Of a DNA stretch of 64,000 nucleotides, positions 31,451-43,498 are shown piece after piece. The DNA is from Verticillium longisporum (Eukaryota; Ascomycota; Sordariomycetes; Glomerellales; Plectosphaerellaceae). Position numbers and translations under genes: made by a program. Position 1 is the first letter of the stretch. Each line of letters opens with the position of its first letter. The notes beneath the pieces were generated by a model. The model was not told where the DNA came from. It ran no database searches and saw nothing but the letters and a program-made list of their open reading frames with translations. The stretch lies in NCBI GenBank assembly GCA_019188255.1, contig JAETXT010000003.1, positions 4,154,001 to 4,218,000 of the forward strand. The letters run 5' to 3'.

Positions 31451-33924
31451 ATGGTGCAGCCGTCGACGCAGGCATCCAATGCCGTCATCTTCGTCACCTA
31501 CAGCCTTTTCCTGTACCTCAAACCCCCACCTGTTCTACCAGAGTCGCGCGTGCTGACCATGTATGCAGCTTGATGGGACTGGGCATAGCCTACCGGTACA
31601 GACATGACCTCAAGGGCGGGTTCCTGTCTGGTAACCGAACACGGACGGGTTAGACCTCACCTCACGATTCAGCAGAGGTTGTCGAGTCACCCACTCGCTC
31701 CCTCTTCTGGAACGACTTTTCACAGCTTGTCCTTTGATTTCCGTGTGTGACTAGAGCTAACACGCTCTTAGCTATCCCCGTCGCTCTCAATTTCATCGCC
31801 AGTGGTGAGTGCAGGCGTCTACGCCTCGCGTAGTCTATCTCTCCAGAGAGCAAGAGCGGCAGCAAAACTTGTATCGATCTTTTTTGAGGCCCCCCGCCCG
31901 AAACCCCCTTCGACAAGCATCATGGTCACCACCGTCACGGAGAGTCTTCTTCACACCTCCAGTGATGATAAAGTGGCAAATCGAGCGAGAGTCACCCGCG
32001 CCACTGGCAGTTAGGTTCGTACCCAAGATGACTATGGTCCTCCTGAAGCCCCGGGAGCGTTTCCCCTCGCCAAGAGGATCCTGTCTCCGACCATGCGGGA
32101 GAGCAATCTCTTGTTTACACTGACTAAATGTTCTCCCGTCATGTCGGACGATGGGACCCCCTTGGAGAGGGATGCCCCCCCCCCGGAGGCGGAAGAGGAT
32201 GCGGCTCACTACGGGCGCCGACTTGAAGCACAACGGGCATTCAACTTCTCTCCCTCGGTCCTGAAAGAGGAGAAATGTCCCGCGCGCGGAAAGGAAGCTG
32301 AGATTGTACCGTAATACTCGATCAAGTTAATGCTTGCGTGGGAAACGTGCTGCCGCTCCAACTGACCTCTCCCCCTTTTCCCCCTCCCCCCCAAATATAT
32401 TGTCGTGCTAACAGCGCAGGGTTGGGATCGAGTGTGCTCTTCGCTTATCCCGAGCTGGCCACCATCACCGGTGTGCAGGGTGTCATTGTCTACGCCTTGT
32501 CCTCCTCTCTGCCGCTGCTCATCTTTGCGGCTCTCGGCAGCATCATCCGCCGAAAGACCCCCGAGGGTTTCGTGCTCACGGAATGGACGCGCCAGCGCTA
32601 TGGCACCGCGGCCATGCTGTACCTCAGCGCTGCGACGCTCTTCACCCTTTTTCTGTACCTGACGGCAGAGCTTTCTGCCATTGGCCAGGTCGTGACGACT
32701 CTGACGGGCGTCAACCAGCTGCCTGTCATGCTTGCCCAGGTTGCCGTCACCACCATTTACACCTGTATGTTTGCAGCGCACTCAGTTGTCGAGGGGGGCA
32801 TTACTAACAGACGTGACACAGCTTTGGGAGGTTTCAAGATATCCTTTGTGACAGACAACATCCAGGGAGGCATGGTCATCTGCCTTATTGTCATTGCTGC
32901 CGCCACCATTGGTGCGCTGACCGACATTGACACCTCCTTGATTCGGGAGTCGGGGTTTCTCAAGCCCACCCTCCTTGGCTGGCAGCTTCTGTACATCCTG
33001 CCCGTCTGCATCCTCACGAACAACTTCTTCCTGTCCAACTACTGGCTGCGCGCTTTCGCTTCCAAGACTGACAAGGACCTTTGGATCGGCGTGTCCCTGG
33101 CGACCACCGTTATTCTGTGCGTCCTGGTCCTCGTCGGCATGACTGGTTGCATTGCTGTCTGGTCTGGTGCCCTGCCACTTGATGAAGTCGCTACTTCCGG
33201 CTCGGTTGCCTTCTTCATTCTCCTGGATCGTCTCCCGTCCTGGGTCATTGGGGTTGTACTCGTCATGGTCGTCACCATGTCCTGCTCCGCCTTTGACACG
33301 CTCCAGTCAGCCATGGTCTCGTCAGCGTCCAACGATCTCTTCCGCAACCGCCTGAACATTTGGTGGATTCGTGCCGGCATTCTGCTGATCATCATTCCCG
33401 CCATCGTCATTGCCCTCGAGGCCCCCTCCGTCCTTCAGATCTACCTCATCTCGGATCTCGTCTCCGCCTGCATCGTGCCCGTGCTCTGCATTGGCCTCTC
33501 AAACAAGTGCTACTGGTGGCGTGGCTTCGAGGTCATTGTCGGCGGCCTCGGTGGCATCCTCACGTCGTTCCTCTTTGGTGTCATCTACTACGATGGAGAC
33601 GTTCATCGTGCCGGCAACCTTCTCCTCATCTCTGAAGGTCTCTACGCCGATGACTGGAGCGTCTTCGGCGTCTTTGTGGCGGCTCCTGTCGGTAGCATCG
33701 CGTGGGGCTTTGCCGCCCTCGCGTGCCGCCTGTCGTTCCAGTATATCCAGGCCAAGCGCAGTGGCCGCCGCTTCGACGCCCTTGACCGGCCTTACGGCCC
33801 CGGCTTCGGCCCCAGCCCTGAGGAACAGGCTCACTACCGCCAGAGCGGTTCTGGCGACGACGTTGCCGACGTCAGCTCGGAGCACGAGCAGGCCGGATCC
33901 AAGCCTGCCGGCAAGTTCTTCTGA
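31451..33924 (+). CDS. Sodium:solute symporter family transporter (Dur3-like)
   Basis: Multi-pass plasma-membrane transporter of the SSS family, whose fungal members include the urea/polyamine permease Dur3; the substrate cannot be told from sequence. Exons 31451-31512, 31569-31648, 31772-31804 (33 nt), 32420-32764 and 32822-33924 give 540 residues. The start region reads VIFVTYSLFLLMGLGIAYRY. The conserved stretch around FLSGNRTRTAIPVALNFIAS and GLGSSVLFAYPELATI is assembled across four exons, which supports the splice choices. About 12 hydrophobic helices follow, then a polar tail (EEQAHYRQSGSG) ending at TGA. Intron 3 (31805-32419) is 615 nt, far longer than the others. Confidence 0.85.
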
Positions 33925-34244
33925 GCGTCATCTGACGACCATAAGTGTACTTCAGGCAGATCAAGCAGCTTCAAAGCTGACATGTTCGCGAGTCGGCTCC
34001 AATTCTGCCTGTCAAGGACACTTGCTGCAGCTGGTCAAGAACGCTCAGCCATGGTTGAATGCGGGAGGATGTTGATTTCATGAGAGGAGCGGGAGAAAAG
34101 CCTCCCTAGTCTGGATTCGGCCGTGGAGCAAACCACCGACTCCTATATATCTGAATTAGATCATCGAGTAATTGCACATAGTATACATTTGTTACATGCT
34201 CCCTTCCTGTCTACGCTTTTCTTGCCACTTGGACCTGCCTCCGT
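33925..34244. other. Short tail-to-tail intergenic region
   Basis: Only 320 bases between the SSS transporter (+) and the Mba1-like gene (-); both 3' UTRs, nothing else seen. Confidence 0.6.
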
Positions 34245-34995
34245 CTATTGAATGCCTGCCTCCCTGAGCTTCTTGTCTGCATTTTCCGCCTCCATGGCAG
34301 CGATCCTGGCCTGCTCCTGGGCCCAAGACTCGGGCGTCGTCTCGCTGGCGTTACCGATGACCTTCCAATCACCGGCCACGTACGTAGAGCCGTTCCACCT
34401 CCGTGTGATGGCGAGGTACTCGGTGCGCCTCTGGACGCGGGCGGCGCCGGGGATGCTGAGGCCGGTGCGTACGTCAACCCTGTCGAGGCGCTGGGTCGAG
34501 TCGACGGCGACGACGGCCTGCTGAATCATGGTGTCCTTGGGCAGGGGGCGGCAGGACGCCGACGCGGTGGGCGGCGAGCCAGGTGCGGTGGGTGGCGACG
34601 ACGTCCCAGGTGGTGCGCTCGTGACGGCTGCGCTTGTCGAGGGTGGCGCCGAGCGTCTCGTAGAGGGCGGGCGTGCAGATGGCGCGCAGGGCCTCGCGGT
34701 CGCCGGCGGCGAGGGCGTGGCCGAGGCGGGCGTGCAGCGCCGTACCGGCGGCGCGGGCGCGGGCGCGGTACAGGTCGGCGCGGGGCTTCTTGAAGAAGCT
34801 CGGGCGGGACTGGAAGCGCAGGACAAAGGTGCTCAGAAAGTCGCTCGCGAAGGACTTGATGCGGGTGTACTGGTAGCCGAGAAAGGCGGACGGGGCGCGG
34901 GGGGCGCGCGAGAGGGGGACGGGGATGAATGTGCCTGGCCGGGGGGAGACATGTTAGCATGATGTTTTCTTGAGTTCTTCTGTCTCTCCATCATG

Positions 34996-35026
<31 letters not shown>

Positions 35027-35286
35027 GGTACAGCCAAGCACGTACCTGGGAAGAGGCTGCCGGCGTAGCGCGTCATGGCTTGCTCGATGGCCTCCTTCTG
35101 CTGCTTCATCATGTTGCCGGACTGGGCCGCGGCGGCCGTGTCGCTGACCCTCTGGTTCGCCCGCAGGGCTGCTCTGTTGGCGTTTGGCCTCTCCTTCTTT
35201 GCGTAGGTGCGGGCCTGTTGTCTGGACATGACCGCCAGGCTCGGACGGCCGAGGCCGAGCAGCGGCCTGCTCGCATGTCGGTACAT
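34245..35286 (-). CDS. Mba1/mL45-like mitochondrial protein (Tim44-like domain)
   Basis: Probable mitochondrial inner-membrane ribosome receptor or mitoribosomal protein of the Mba1/mL45 family, which helps insert mitochondrially made proteins. Exon 1 (35286-35046) begins MYRHASRPLL and has an Arg-rich, acid-poor N-terminus ending near QQARTYAKKE, a typical matrix-targeting peptide. Exon 2 (34934-34245) has the Tim44-like part: FLGYQYTRIKSFASDF, ARLGHALAAGDREALRAI and the C-terminal EYLAITRRWNGSTYVAGDWKVIG. One C too many in the run at 34544-34548 (G5 on the plus strand) shifts the frame; with the slip allowed for, it reads VGVLPPLPKDTMIQQAVVAV. Length about 309. The 111-nt intron contains a (CT)n tract (34996-35022). 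Confidence 0.78.
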
Positions 35287-36203
35287 GGTGTGTGGTTTTG
35301 TCGGGTTGGAGGGACGTTGCTGTCAGGCTTGACGGTCGCAGGTCGCTCGCTCGGGGTATCGAAGACTGAGGATGCCAATGTCCCTGGTTGGAAGGCGTGC
35401 TGAGGGATGTTGTTCCCCAGGCGAATTGGGCGGCGCAACGAGCTCGGGCGTAGGGGATCACGAACTGGTGACCTGATGATCCATGGTGCAGGAAAGCTTC
35501 CAGTTGATCGAGCACTGGAAATTTTTGGAACTCAACTGACGTCTGGAGGCGGCTGTTGGCAGCTGCAGTCTTTTCATTGTCCTGCAGGGGTCTACCGAGA
35601 CAGCCAGTGGGGGTCACGTCCACTAAATGGGAGTCACAGTGGGTAGCAGTCAGGGGATGCCAGGCGGTGGTCACAGCGTGTCTTTCGCTCTAGGCACGAA
35701 CCCAACAGAATGACACGGCATAATTGGATGCCCCCCCTCCCCGCCACAATCCCTGTCCTGTTCGTCGCTACAACTCCTCTCTGTCCGACTTGACCGTTCA
35801 GGAAGGAGGCAGCTCGAGCTGTGACCTCACCGCGAGCACACGACATCACAAAAGCTCCAGGGTCCTGTGCATTCCCCTGCCCACCCACGAGTCAATTTAT
35901 TCGTCAAGCAGAGAGGCACAGGCGTTGGCACAGGTCGCTGCCACCAAAAGACTCCAACAGCCAGCTTCGTCCGCCGACATCCAGCCGCCGCTACCTACCC
36001 TGAGAGCTGCCTTTTCCCTCGCATACCTACCTTGAGCTACTGTGTCCTCCGTTCACGCATCCCATCACCGCATTCCCGACACACACACACACACAAAGCA
36101 CTCCCGACTGCTTTCCACCCCCATGGCCACGCCATCACCGCCACGCCCAAAGACCCCTCGGAGCCCCTCAGGACACCGCTTGACCGCATCGTCCGCGTCC
36201 TAG
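35287..36203. other. Divergent intergenic region
   Basis: Head-to-head promoters of the Mba1-like gene (-) and the EOS1-like gene (+). A short CA tract lies near 36080-36095. No gene supported. Confidence 0.55.
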
Positions 36204-37474
36204 ATGGACCACTCCCACTCCCGCTCCCGCTCCGACTCGAAACCCCCTCCGTACTCGTCGGCCCCGATATCGACCTCGACTTCTACATCCGCCCAGATCC
36301 AGTCCCACAACCGCAGTCACAGCCATAACCAGAGCCAGAGGACGCCAGCACCACAGCAGCGTCCCCTCGACACGGCCGCCGCAGCACCCTCGCGTCCGGC
36401 CTCACGCCGCCGCCGCCCCTCCTCGCCCGGCGTCGTCTCGGCCGCCTTTCTCGAGCCCCGCATCGCCGTCGGCCTCAAGATCCCCAAGGCCTGGAGGCCC
36501 TGGCTCTTCTTCAGCCGTCTCCTCTCCATATGCCCCGCCATCCTCTGGGGTCTCAGGCCCGCGCTGCAGCTGCTTCTGCGCCTTCTACTCGCCCTGCCAT
36601 GGAAGACCCTGCTTGAGGCCCTCGGCGCCGATGTCGCCGCCGCCGGCTTCACCACTGACGGGCCCCCGAGACCATGTGCCCGGCCGGCCCCGCGAGCCTG
36701 AGAGGTGTGCTTGGCACCTCCAAGGTCCCCAGCACCACGTCGACGTATCCCTGGACCGACATGTCTTTGGGTGTCATTTGGGTACTTTTCTCTCTCCATC
36801 TCTCTCTTTCTCTCTTGAATCCTCGCACAGAAGGCCGACCATGATACTCTCACATGACTCCTGCTGACGCCTCTGCCAGTGCGGCTCCTCCGCCTACCTC
36901 TCCTTCTTCTTCGCCGACTGCCTCATGTCGCGCTGGCTCATCAACTACTCCCCGCAAGCCGCCATCATCCGCCTCCTGACCATAAACTGCGCCAACGCCT
37001 TCCTGACGGAGCGCATCCTCTTCATCGCCGGCGGCTTCGACGACGCCCGCCTGCTTCTCCCCGGCTGGGTCAGCATCGCCACCGTGAGTTCCCTGCCTTT
37101 CCCTCCTCCTCCTCCTCCTCCTCCTCCTCCTCCTCCTCCTCCTCCTCCACGCTCCCGCAAGGTCGACCACCTGCGAGCTCGTCCTGCCTCGTTTTGCTGA
37201 CCGTGTGCCCAACTCCTCCCACCCGCAGGCCCTGACGTTGTGCTATCACATCACGCAGCGCAAGATCAACATTCGCAAGGAGACGTCGACCTCGATCAAC
37301 ATCTTCTCCATCGCCAGCTTCGTCAGCATGGTCGCCTTGCTGGCTCACCTCCACACGAGCCGGCTCGATTACCCCGATGCGCCGCTGCTCCACATTGTGC
37401 GCGCGTGCCGCCAGTACTGGGCGCAGATGATGGGCGAGAACGACGGCAACTTGGACGCCAAGTGCGAGCTCTAG
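36204..37474 (+). CDS. EOS1: EOS1-like ER membrane protein (N-glycosylation)
   Basis: Eos1 is an ER membrane protein linked to N-glycosylation and oxidative-stress tolerance in yeast. Exons: 36204-36781, 36880-37083, 37229-37474; about 342 residues. The N-terminus is polar and Ser/His-rich. Hydrophobic segments follow (LFFSRLLSICPAILWGLRPAL), then the conserved core YPWTDMSLGVIWCGSS and AYLSFFFADCLMSRWLINYS, which carries over the intron, and NCANAFLTERILFIAGG. The C-terminal part is ALTLCYHITQRKINIRKETS and another helix. The frame changes at the C5 run 36663-36667 (one C apparently missing). Intron 2 holds a (CTC)n tract (37103-37148). The family call rests on motif memory, hence moderate certainty. 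Confidence 0.78.
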
Positions 37475-38098
37475 CGGTTGCTTGCGAGCGAGCCTCGTCG
37501 GGAGAGACAAGACGTCGTCGGCACACCCATTTCATGTCAGTCGGGCAGGTTTACGCAGATGATACCCCCTCCAAGTACGCTTTGTCATGACCCCCAAGAT
37601 AAGAAAACAATAAAAAGAACATTGCATCACTTCATTTGCTGTTTGCACATTGTCAACCGTACGAAACATCCGTGTTGGCGAAGGTAGTGTCTATTCAGCT
37701 GGTCTGCTCCCTGCACTACAAGCCTGCCTAGCTCCGGCTCGAGCTCACAAAGTCGAGAGCCTTCGGGCTGTTCTCAGGGGCAGACGAGAGCCGTGACCTC
37801 CTTATGGGGTAACGCTATCTGTGAATACCGTGCACCAATGGTCATCGGCGCAAGTCGCTCTCGCCTCTGCGGGTGACCGCGTGGCCATGTCTCCCGTCAA
37901 GGTCGGCCATCCTGCGGCGCTCGGTGAATTCTTCCACATTCCGCATGCCATTGATGTGTAGATCATAGGCACGGTGAAACATGGTTCAGCGGGAAGAATT
38001 GGCGCACGTTGGCTCTTCAACCCGCCATTGTCCCCGAGCATGCATCGCCAACCATTGTAGGTTGGCGGTAGCAGGATGGCGGCGACTTGCGTCGGGGC
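37475..38098. other. Tail-to-tail intergenic region
   Basis: 3' ends of EOS1-like (+) and eIF1 (-) face each other. No coding evidence. Confidence 0.6.
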
Positions 38099-38885
38099 TT
38101 AGAAGCCGTGGACCTTGATGGTCTTGGAATCCAACTCAAGACCCTCCTTCTTGTCGATGAGGAACTCTTGGACATCCTTGCGCTGGTCGCCCTGGAGTTG
38201 GATCACCTCACCCATCTCAGAGTCGTTGACGATTGTTCCATTGCAGGCTCATCGTCATGTTAGCCATGTCTTGCTCTGCGACTGCCGGAGCGATGTAGGC
38301 TCACCGAATTTCTTCTTGATCACCTTGAGGATCTTCTTTTGGTCGAATTTCTTCGGAAGACCCTGAACGGTCGTCAGAGTCTTACGTCCATTTCGCTCTG
38401 TGTGACGTCACTTGTCAGCGTGGTTCGACCATGAGTGCTCGCGTCACGCGGTTCAGAGTGGATGGCAAGGCTGAGGATGGGGGCGGGCGGCAGCGGCTTG
38501 GAGCGTGGGGGTGCGACGCTCGTGCGGCATTTCAGGAAGAAGGAGGAGCAAGGAGAAGACGGCATGTCTGCCGGTGTAGGACTCCAAAGGATCACGTACG
38601 CTGGATGCGAATATGGATGTAATTCTGAGTCTGTTTGGTTTGTACACCTGTGTCCTCGTCGGCTTCGGCGAAGGGGTCTGTCACAATGTGGTCAGCGGGT
38701 GGATTCGGTCCAAGTGCGGCAGGAGCGAAAGTTCCGAGTCGGTCGGCGGTGGCGGGTCGGTCTGGCTTGTTGAGTGTCGAATACGGACGATTCAGGAACA
38801 CCAGCAACGCAGAGCTGACGCTGGCAACGACCAAAGACGCCGGGGAGGGAAACGTACCGTAGGTCTTGAGATTTTCAATTGACAT
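38099..38885 (-). CDS. SUI1: Translation initiation factor eIF1 (SUI1)
   Basis: eIF1 binds the 40S subunit near the P site and guards start-codon selection. Four exons, 38885-38858 (28 nt), 38677-38600, 38397-38305 and 38247-38099, give 115 residues, normal for eIF1. The protein starts MSIENLKTYDPFAEADEDTG and contains the SUI1 fold signatures NYIHIRIQQRNGRKTLTT, GLPKKFDQKKILKVIKKKF and CNGTIVND, ending in the family's usual IKVHGF. All junctions are GT-AG and the frame is intact. The near-universal conservation makes this the most secure small gene here. Confidence 0.97.
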
Positions 38886-40064
38886 AAACTCGGCCGGTCG
38901 GGGGTACCTGTGGGAGATGGGTTCGGGGTGGAGGGGCACGAGGGCGAGCGACCGACGACTTGGGCAAGTGTCTCGCTGGGCTGAGAGGATTCGGCTGGCG
39001 GTGCGGTTGTCTGGTCCTTTGACGGGTCGGGCTGTTGAGCGGAGGATGCGGTGGTGGAAACAGTCGGCAGAGCTGCTCTGCTGAGAAAGAAGGCTGTTGG
39101 GGTGCTTCTTATACGATGAGGCTGCTGTCAGGAGGGTGATGTAAGAAAGTGGGCGGGTCGCGCAGGTTGGGAGTCGAGCCGGGAGCTGAATATAGGTAGC
39201 GGCTTCGGGGAGGTTCCAAGGACGAGTGCGAAGGGGGGGAGGCGGTTGGGTTGTCTGAGGGGGCAAGGTCAGCAACCCGCCTCACAGTGTGTCCCCCGTA
39301 GGTACCTTCCCATGCCCAGATCGAACCGGCATGGCAGGCAGCCCCAGCAGGCAAACAGGTGCACTCTGGGGGGGCTGAGGGTGGGCGACCTCCCACTGTT
39401 CTCGGGAAGGTGGGCTACAAGTGGCTGACGTCGTCGCGTCATTGGCTGCTAGATGCTAAAGTAGTGCTTCTGAGGGGTGTACACATGATGCCGGTACGTT
39501 GAGCCATGTCAAAGCTATGGGCTCCATGGACCCCCCAGTGCCTCGCTCCGTGTCGATACTTGCTGTATTGACTGCTCGTGTCTTTCAAGCTGCGCCCCCC
39601 CAAGAACTGACCCTCCAACCACGGACGGGTGCAGCAGCAGCAAAGCAGGCTAGCCACCTGCTTCGAGTGGTGAGACCTGCCCTTCACTGTCCGTCATCTG
39701 ACTCACGAATGTGAAGAATGACCATTGCCTGGCCCCGGCCCTCGAGGCCATGCGTTGTCGCACACATTGATAATCACACAAGGCGACTTGCCCCTGCGTC
39801 ATGTGTCATGCCCTGATTCCGGCCAGACTGAGCCTGTGGTTCGACGACAGGTGCCGGAACTCTTGGTGCTGTGCCGAGATCGATCGTCGATTTACATGTC
39901 AACGGTACCTCCCAGCTGCCATCTCTCCGCTCAGACTCCTTTGCTGGAATTGAAGATGACAGTGCAGCAAGGCAGACAAGCACGTCTCATGAGGCTTCCA
40001 GCCAGGACGACTAAGCTCACAGATCGGTATTCGCTGGCGCCTTGTGTTTACGGCAGTCTGCCAC
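38886..40064. other. Intergenic, no supported gene
   Basis: Upstream of eIF1 and downstream of the dioxygenase, both on the minus strand. It contains the eIF1 promoter; nothing else recognised. Confidence 0.55.
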
Positions 40065-41236
40065 CTAATCGAGTTCAGGAACCGGCAGGTGATCCACCAA
40101 CTTCAAATGCGTCAAGCCCAGATCTCGCAATGCCGCCACAGCATTATGATCCCGGAGAGCGAGCGTCTCCTCTTCAGATACGAGCACAAAGTCATACCGC
40201 AAAAGCCATGTACCTTCTTGGACCTGGAATTCGCTGCTCGTCACCTCGTCCACCTTGTCAAGGCTCACAACCAGACTCTTTTTGACGCCAAAGACGGCGT
40301 CCGATGATTCGTAAGGATCCCCGCGGATAAACAATGCTCTGTTGCACTCAGACGTCCCTCGGTCAGCCTCATGCTTTCATCAAATCGTACCAAACACCAA
40401 ACACTGGCACGAGGGTCTGATAACGTACGTGGTCAATTCATCCCACCCTGCTTTGGCAAACATGAAGTGCATGTGCGCTGGTCTCCAACAGTGTCGTCCC
40501 AGTAGCTGGACCAGCTTGCCCACGGGCCCGTCGTGTGGGATAGGGTAGCTCACAGGCTTGATGCCGCGAAACCAAAAACGACCCTCTTCGTCAGAGGTCA
40601 TGACACACCGCTCGCTCGGCGCCTCCCTGTCCTGTCGCTGCACGTCATAGTGACCTGAGCTGTCTTTCCCAGATGTCGATGCTCACGCCTGCGATAGGGT
40701 TGCCATGCCTGTCTTTGACGGTACAAATCGCAAGCAAAGGTTCACCGGCCTCATCGTCTGACATGATGCCACCGTTCGGCAGCGTGGGGGCGTCGTGTGT
40801 GTGGAAGGGGCCCAAGACGGATCCTTCTGTCGACGCAGGCGGCTTGGGGTGGTTGATGCTGTCGACCAACATGGATAGACCCAGGACGTCGGAGAGCAAG
40901 ATGAACTCCTGCGTCGCTCGTCAGATTCTACGTGTGCTTGGCGATGGGGACTGCTCTGTGCAAGTCTCGATCACTCACATGTCGGACATCGCTGCTGATC
41001 TGCCCACATCCAACCAGGAAGTTCAATGCGGCCATCCATTCTTCCGTGCTCAGTCTCGTTTCTCGAGCAAAGTCGTGCAGATGTGTTACAAGCCGCGACG
41101 CAAGGTATGTGACCCGCGCATCGTTTCCTTGCGAATTAATCCGAATCGTGTTGGGTGTGATGTTTTCCGTTGTAAGATCTAGGAGTGAGGGGACAGTACC
41201 ATCTTGAGTCGCCCCTCTTTGCCCCTTTTCCGACAT
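40065..41236 (-). CDS. Hydroxyquinol 1,2-dioxygenase (intradiol ring cleavage)
   Basis: Non-haem Fe(III) enzyme that opens the aromatic ring of hydroxyquinol (or catechol) between the two hydroxyls, feeding the 3-oxoadipate route of aromatic degradation. Exons: 41236-40979, 40908-40429, 40338-40065. The N-terminal helical domain reads NITPNTIRIN and HLHDFARETRLSTEEWM. GSVLGPFHTHDA and the iron ligands follow: Tyr in GHYDVQ, Tyr in SYPIPHDG and two His in RPAHMHF. Length about 336-337. The frame slips near 40664-40670 between DIWE and DSSGHYDVQ (one base extra or two missing), inside the active-site strand. If real, it would kill the enzyme. No other aromatic-catabolism genes are adjacent. Confidence 0.86.
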
Positions 41237-43498
41237 GTTCGCCAAGATCGCGTATCCACCGTCGATGATGTTCCAGTGAAGAGCAAGGTTCCACACCAAA
41301 GCGTTCGACGCATCAGTAGTTGTATTGAGCAGAAGTCATTCATGAGCGATCCCGCGAAGACACTGCAATGACAAGGTTAATAGTGGGGGATCTTCTGGAG
41401 CGGGGTACACCAGCGTCGGGAAGCAACCGCGGTACCTGCTTGAATGCCACGTCCGAACTGGTACCTTTTCTTTTCGTGAGGGCCAAGACCAATCTCTGTC
41501 TTAAATCCCCATACATACGAGAAAGTGACATGGCAAAGATCTGGGTACCTCCCCATCATGTTATAGGTAAGCTTCCAGCCTCCTATTACTCTCGGCAGCA
41601 ACAGAGACTGGCAGCAAGCCAATAAGTGTCGTCAGGTGAGAGGAGGCAGTCTTTGGAACCGAGCAACAGCCTTGAATACTATGCGACGACCGAGGCGAAA
41701 ACAATCGTTGTCGCTAGCACATGCTACTGGCTCAAAGTGTTCTCTGCATGAAATGTTTAAATCTTGTACAACGCCAACGATGTTGGCAACTTGCTCTTCG
41801 TGATGAGCCACGCCTGCCTCGGCAAAGCATGCCATACTATTTGTGACACGATTCTGAACACAGGCAGTCACCAACCCTTTGTTCAATCGGCCAGAGGAAA
41901 CCCACGTAGCCAGAACGACAGTCGTCCCGTATCATCTGTGACCATACCCAGACCTCACGCTTCCTTTGAAGGAGGCTTGAAAGCTTGCAACGGCCGGATC
42001 GCGTTCACAAAAGTACTTTGAAAACAGCTCAAACGGCCAACGATCAACTAAGGTACAATAATCATTACAAGGCACTTGAAGCTAAAGGAGATAAGGATGA
42101 TAGCAATTTGGAGTCCTCGCCATTGTTGAGTATCCTGTTGCGTTTGCTGTCGTTTTATACGGTGCACGATACTGTGCACGACATTTAAAGACTTGTTCTC
42201 TGTGATCATTCTGGGGTTTTATAAGTCCAGCCTGTTACACAAGGTTTGATGGCCGTAGGTTTCCGGGATCACAGGCACTTCTTTTGTGTTGCATACAGAT
42301 AGTCTGCATGAACGTTGGCGTTATCTTCAGCTGTCAATGATGACTTCTTGGTGACACTTGACAGAGGTAAATGGAGAAGATCTTGGCCAGCCGATGTGCC
42401 ATTTATGACCTGGTGCATGGTGCGCCTCCTGTACGTCTTCAGGATTGATGACCCTGTTGGTACCATGGCTCCGAGAGGGGCAAAGACAAAAGCCGGGGCG
42501 CCATCTTGAGCTGTCAGAGTCACAAGAAGGCACCTTGAATCGTCCCCTGGCCACATGAAGAGGGCAGACGCCACAGCCACTATTCGGGGCAGCTGCTCTA
42601 ATACTTGAAACACGTCTCGCTAGATCTACGTGCTCCTTCCGCCTATCGTTGATGAATACACACGTTCACGTTCAGGTTCACTGGGAAAATCAGTATCGTG
42701 ATTCCCCACGCAGCTTCACGATATTGGCAGACCCCGGCCCGTTCATCTACTTCACTGATTCAACACTCCTGCTTCCCCACCAGCGGAATTCAGTACTTCT
42801 GGGTAAACCTCCTCTACCCAAAGCCTTTTCGTCGAACTCTTTGTCCCGCTGACAACTCCCGTCAGCAAACCTTTCTCCCAATCTCGATAAGCCAAACACT
42901 GATTATCCTCCCAACCTATGCAACAAATTGACGTTGATACGGTACGTGTATTCCTTCTCTGTTTTGATCTTCGCTGCCCTACCTTTCGATCTCGCCCATC
43001 TTCTTTTATCTCGCCTGCCTCCCAAGCACGGTCTGCATCAGCAGAACTTCGATCTCGCTCCTCTTTCTTTCTCTTGGCTACTACAGAGGAGCCAACAAGG
43101 TCCTGGTATCCTTCCACAGCTTTTCGAAGCACGAGAAGCAGATCCTCGCTTGTTTTCAACTGAATCCCTCTCTTTCCCTCACCGACAGCGAAAGTAGATG
43201 GGTATTCGATCTCACCTGACTTCCCACTCTTGCAACCACCAGCAGCCCTTCTTCCCCTCACAAGCTCACTTCTTTAGGACGTCCGGTCTTATTCGTCCGG
43301 TTTGCTCTCTCTGGTCTGCTCCTTCCGGTCTGGCTCGTCCTGTTCACCTCGCCTGGCGTCCTCCTTTTCTATCTTTGTCACTTCTTAAAAAGAAGGAGCC
43401 TCTGCAACAGCTTGATCACTACTAATACTACACAGCCTCAAGAGAAGACACCAGCGAGTCCAGCAATAAAGTGACTACGCGCCCTCCGACCAGTCGAG
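41237..43498. other. Divergent intergenic region, possible gene debris
   Basis: Between the dioxygenase (-) and the RRM gene (+). Directly upstream of the dioxygenase the same frame stays open and protein-like for about 30 codons (ALVWNLALHWNIIDGGYAI). Minus-strand frames at 41377-41622 and 41632-41886 also look weakly coding, but no family is recognised and stops intervene. The last ~600 bases are pyrimidine-rich and probably contain the promoter and 5' leader of the RRM gene. Confidence 0.45.

Noticed and set aside
42752..43261. 169-codon minus-strand frame upstream of the RRM gene
   Set aside because: Falls in a pyrimidine-rich leader; Lys/Arg/Glu-rich translation is what the complement of such sequence gives.
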